In this document: piece by piece, positions 62,152 to 64,000 of the stretch
Layout of the letters: each line of letters opens with the position of its first letter
Numbering within the stretch: the stretch's first letter is position 1
Source: an uncultured Oscillospiraceae bacterium
GTDB taxonomy: Bacteria > Bacillota > Clostridia > Oscillospirales > Oscillospiraceae
Assembly (NCBI GenBank): GCA_900757655.1
Contig: CAAEOT010000020.1
Span: 9,786-73,785, forward strand
Reading direction: 5' to 3'
Length of the DNA: 64,000 bases
The notes under the pieces: model-generated
Told to the model about the DNA's origin: nothing
Databases searched by the model: none
What the model saw: only the letters and a program-made list of their open reading frames with translations
Program-made: the position numbers and the translations under genes

Positions 62152-62187
62152 CAGCAAAAAGCCGCAACCGAATGGTTGCGGCTTTGC
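62152..62187 (-). terminator. Terminator of the GDPD gene
   Basis: AAAGCCGCAACC / GGTTGCGGCTTT with ATTC loop, minus strand followed by TTTTTGCTGTC. Almost identical to the hairpin after 5S rRNA at 63866. Confidence 0.85.
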
Positions 62188-62218
62188 ATTCGACTGGAGC
62201 GAATCGCTCATAGTTCTA

Positions 62219-63775
62219 TTATGGCTCCAGTTCAGATGTCATGGTAAAGTCCTGCGCGAAACGCGCTACAATCGCCTCTGCATCCTGAAGCTGCATCGGC
62301 TCTGCTGTTGTTGCAGCCGGCAGCAGTGTATTTGTCGTAATTCCAACGACGCCGAGCGACGTCAGCGCATCCGCAAGCTCCGCATCATTCACGGTATATG
62401 CCTCGACCTCCAGCCCGGCCTGCGCAGCAAGCTGCATCGACAGCCGGTTCACAGCGGTATGCAGCACATCCAAAAAGACGCGGTTTTGCCCTGTCTGCAG
62501 CGTTTTCGCCATCGCCACGGTCGTGTTGGCAAGTCCATTGCTCAGTAGTCCGACCTCCGCCTCCGGGTTCGCGGCAACCACATCTTGCAGCATCCGCAAA
62601 TTCCATGTGAAGGAGATCCACACGACGCGATCCGTCATCCCCGCCTCCTCCACGAGCTGCATGAGCGTCTGCACCTGCTCCGTCGTCATGCGGGACTTCA
62701 GCTCGATATAGGGTGTCACATCCGCTTCCCGGCAGAACGCGATCCACTCCCGGAATGTGGGAATTCTGGTCCCCCGGTATGCCTCACCCGCCGCAATGCC
62801 GAAATCATACTGAAGCAGCTCCTCATATGTCATGAACTGGATCGACTTCACGCCAACGATTTTACTGCCGTCAGCATTGCGCGCTGTAGCGTTGATCGTG
62901 CTGTCATGGCACAAAACTGCCACGCCGTCCTTTGTGAAGTGGACGTCCGATTCCAAGAACTGATAGCCAGCCTCCGCCGCCGCCGCAAAGGCCGGCATCG
63001 TATTTTCCGGTGCCTGCACATGATAACCCCTGTGCGCAACATAGCGAATCACGGGCTTCTCCGGCTCAACCGGGGGCTCCGGCTCAACCGGGGGCTCCGG
63101 CTCAACCGGCGGCTGCGGCTCAACCGGCGGCTGCGGCTCGAGCGCATCTTCTAAAACCGCAAGCAGATTTTTGAAAATCTGTGCCGCCTCACAGCGACGA
63201 GCCGCCACGTTCGGAGCGAAATGATTATCGCCTACACCGCAGACGATCCCCGCGCTGCGGCACACATACACCGATTCCTTTGCCCACTCGGCAATCTGCG
63301 CATCATCCGCAAATTGCGCAGACGGTACGGTTTGGAGAGAAACGTCCTTCCAAACCAAATAACGGTGCACAATCGTGCAGATTTCCTGACGGCTGATGCC
63401 GCGTTCCGGTTCAAACACTGAATCCGAAACGCCTGCAACGATTCCGCTGCGCGCAGCCCAGCCGACATAGCCCGCATAATAGGCGTCCTCCGGAACGTCC
63501 ATAAAACCAGAAGCGTCAGCCTGTGTCGGGTCGATATTTTCCATCCGGCCAAGAACCGTCACAAACATACCGCGGGTCATAGATAGCTCCGGTGAAAAGG
63601 TGGTCGGAGATGTTCCCTGGAACAGTCCCTTCTCTGCGCAGGTCTGTACCGCAGGCGCGTACCATGCGTCCGCCGGTACATCTGCAAACCCAGCAAACGC
63701 AGCCGCCGGCACAGCGCCCAGCAGCAAAATCATCACAAGCAGCATGACCAGCATAGACCAAGAATGTCTTCTCAT
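62219..63775 (-). CDS. SLH-anchored glycerophosphodiester phosphodiesterase
   Basis: 518 residues. Signal peptide (SMLVMLLVMILLLGAVPAAA, residues 6-25), three S-layer homology domains (~28-205), a proline-rich linker with PPVEPE/PPVEPQ repeats (~217-243), then GDPD with AHRGYHVQAPENT (His and Arg, residues ~249-261), ESDVHFTKDG (~275-284) and CHDSTINATA (~288). Secreted and wall-attached, would release glycerol 3-phosphate from phospholipid head groups. Short promoter TTGACA-16-TATACT upstream at 63808. Sits directly beside the rRNA operon end. Confidence 0.92.
   Translation of the reverse strand: MRRHSWSMLVMLLVMILLLGAVPAAAFAGFADVPADAWYAPAVQTCAEKGLFQGTSPTTFSPELSMTRGMFVTVLGRMENIDPTQADASGFMDVPEDAYYAGYVGWAARSGIVAGVSDSVFEPERGISRQEICTIVHRYLVWKDVSLQTVPSAQFADDAQIAEWAKESVYVCRSAGIVCGVGDNHFAPNVAARRCEAAQIFKNLLAVLEDALEPQPPVEPQPPVEPEPPVEPEPPVEPEKPVIRYVAHRGYHVQAPENTMPAFAAAAEAGYQFLESDVHFTKDGVAVLCHDSTINATARNADGSKIVGVKSIQFMTYEELLQYDFGIAAGEAYRGTRIPTFREWIAFCREADVTPYIELKSRMTTEQVQTLMQLVEEAGMTDRVVWISFTWNLRMLQDVVAANPEAEVGLLSNGLANTTVAMAKTLQTGQNRVFLDVLHTAVNRLSMQLAAQAGLEVEAYTVNDAELADALTSLGVVGITTNTLLPAATTAEPMQLQDAEAIVARFAQDFTMTSELEP
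63060..63145. repeat. 18-bp tandem repeats encoding the PPVEPE linker
   Basis: Units of CTCAACCGGGGGCTCCGG and close variants on the plus strand, about five copies between the SLH domains and the catalytic domain. Confidence 0.8.
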
Positions 63776-63807
63776 AGCGCAGTCCCCCGTTTCTTGATTC
63801 TGCCACC

Positions 63808-63835
63808 AGTATACTTACTTTTGAAAAAATGTCAA
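63808..63835 (-). promoter_or_regulatory. Promoter of the GDPD gene
   Basis: Minus strand TTGACA, 16-bp spacer, TATACT. Confidence 0.7.
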
Positions 63836-63865
63836 GAAAACTGCGCCCAAATCACCATGCAATAG

Positions 63866-63905
63866 ACAGCAAAAAGGCCGCAACCGAATGGTTGCGGCCT
63901 TTTGT
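63866..63905 (-). terminator. Terminator of the rRNA operon
   Basis: AAGGCCGCAACC / GGTTGCGGCCTT with ATTC loop followed on the minus strand by TTTTTGCTGTCTA; directly after 5S rRNA. Confidence 0.9.

Positions 63906-64000
<95 letters not shown>

Noticed and set aside
62219..63775. Phage or toxin-type surface gene next to rRNA
   Set aside because: Domains clearly identify SLH plus glycerophosphodiester phosphodiesterase; no phage genes are present.

Overview
ORGANISM. The window is high-GC DNA from a Gram-positive, low-complexity-promoter genome: sigA-type promoters (TTGACA/TTGCAA, 16-18 bp, TATAAT-like), GGAGG ribosome sites, and a Firmicutes-style cell-division block (yggS, sepF, divIVA, ileS, lspA, rluD). 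SLH-domain surface proteins, two CO-type FMN/FAD/4Fe-4S ene-reductases, UPF0210/ACT pair and B. subtilis-type ThyA fit an anaerobic gut Clostridia lineage (Oscillospiraceae-like). This placement is inference; only the end of a 5S rRNA is visible. LAYOUT. 1-5.5 kb: end of a methionine-gamma-lyase-family gene and transporters (EamA, SNF-type Na+ symporter, AzlC/AzlD, a YbhN-type membrane protein), then tRNA-Leu(UAA). 5.9-11.3 kb: recJ, relA/spoT, dtd and an MBL hydrolase in a tight operon. 11.4-15.7 kb: a membrane XRE protein and the aspartate-family operon hom-lysC-asd. 15.9-22.8 kb, minus strand: M16 peptidase, pnp, rpsO, SPFH protein, typA. 22.9-26.6 kb: HD nucleotidase, ACT protein, UPF0210 protein, DUF896 protein, then a cysteine-rich leader ORF with an attenuator in front of serine O-acetyltransferase. 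26.7-30.5 kb: a tiny membrane protein, psuG and an SLH-anchored 5'-nucleotidase. 30.8-32.1 kb: thyA-folA. 32.2-41.3 kb: CPBP protease, mutS, miaB, mutL, degV, miaA, hfq. 41.3-49.9 kb: HlyD-like protein, yggS, sepF, divIVA, ileS, lspA, rluD family, Nim-family protein. 50-61.5 kb: an accessory catabolic/reductive cluster (flavodoxin-like reductase, GntP-family permease, OFA-type MFS, two SDRs, two paralogous ene-reductases and a PucR/CdaR regulator). 61.5-64 kb: gene debris (sigma-factor stub, IS256-type transposase tail, flavodoxin start), an SLH-anchored glycerophosphodiester phosphodiesterase and the 3' part of 5S rRNA. HIGHLIGHTS. The most interesting signal is the leader region of serine O-acetyltransferase: a good promoter, a 30-codon ORF with seven Cys codons (three consecutive), a 12-bp rho-independent terminator, and a 9-bp antiterminator pairing that overlaps the last codons of the leader. 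It has every part of a transcription attenuator responding to Cys-tRNA. Second is the ene-reductase cluster, whose two paralogous reductase genes share a 24-base element in their upstream regions in opposite orientation. HOW GENES WORK TOGETHER. Stringent response and tRNA quality control (relA, dtd) are co-transcribed; hom-lysC-asd makes aspartate semialdehyde and homoserine; mutS/mutL with miaB/miaA and hfq form the classic repair and tRNA-modification neighbourhood; two surface phosphoesterases probably scavenge phosphate and nucleosides.
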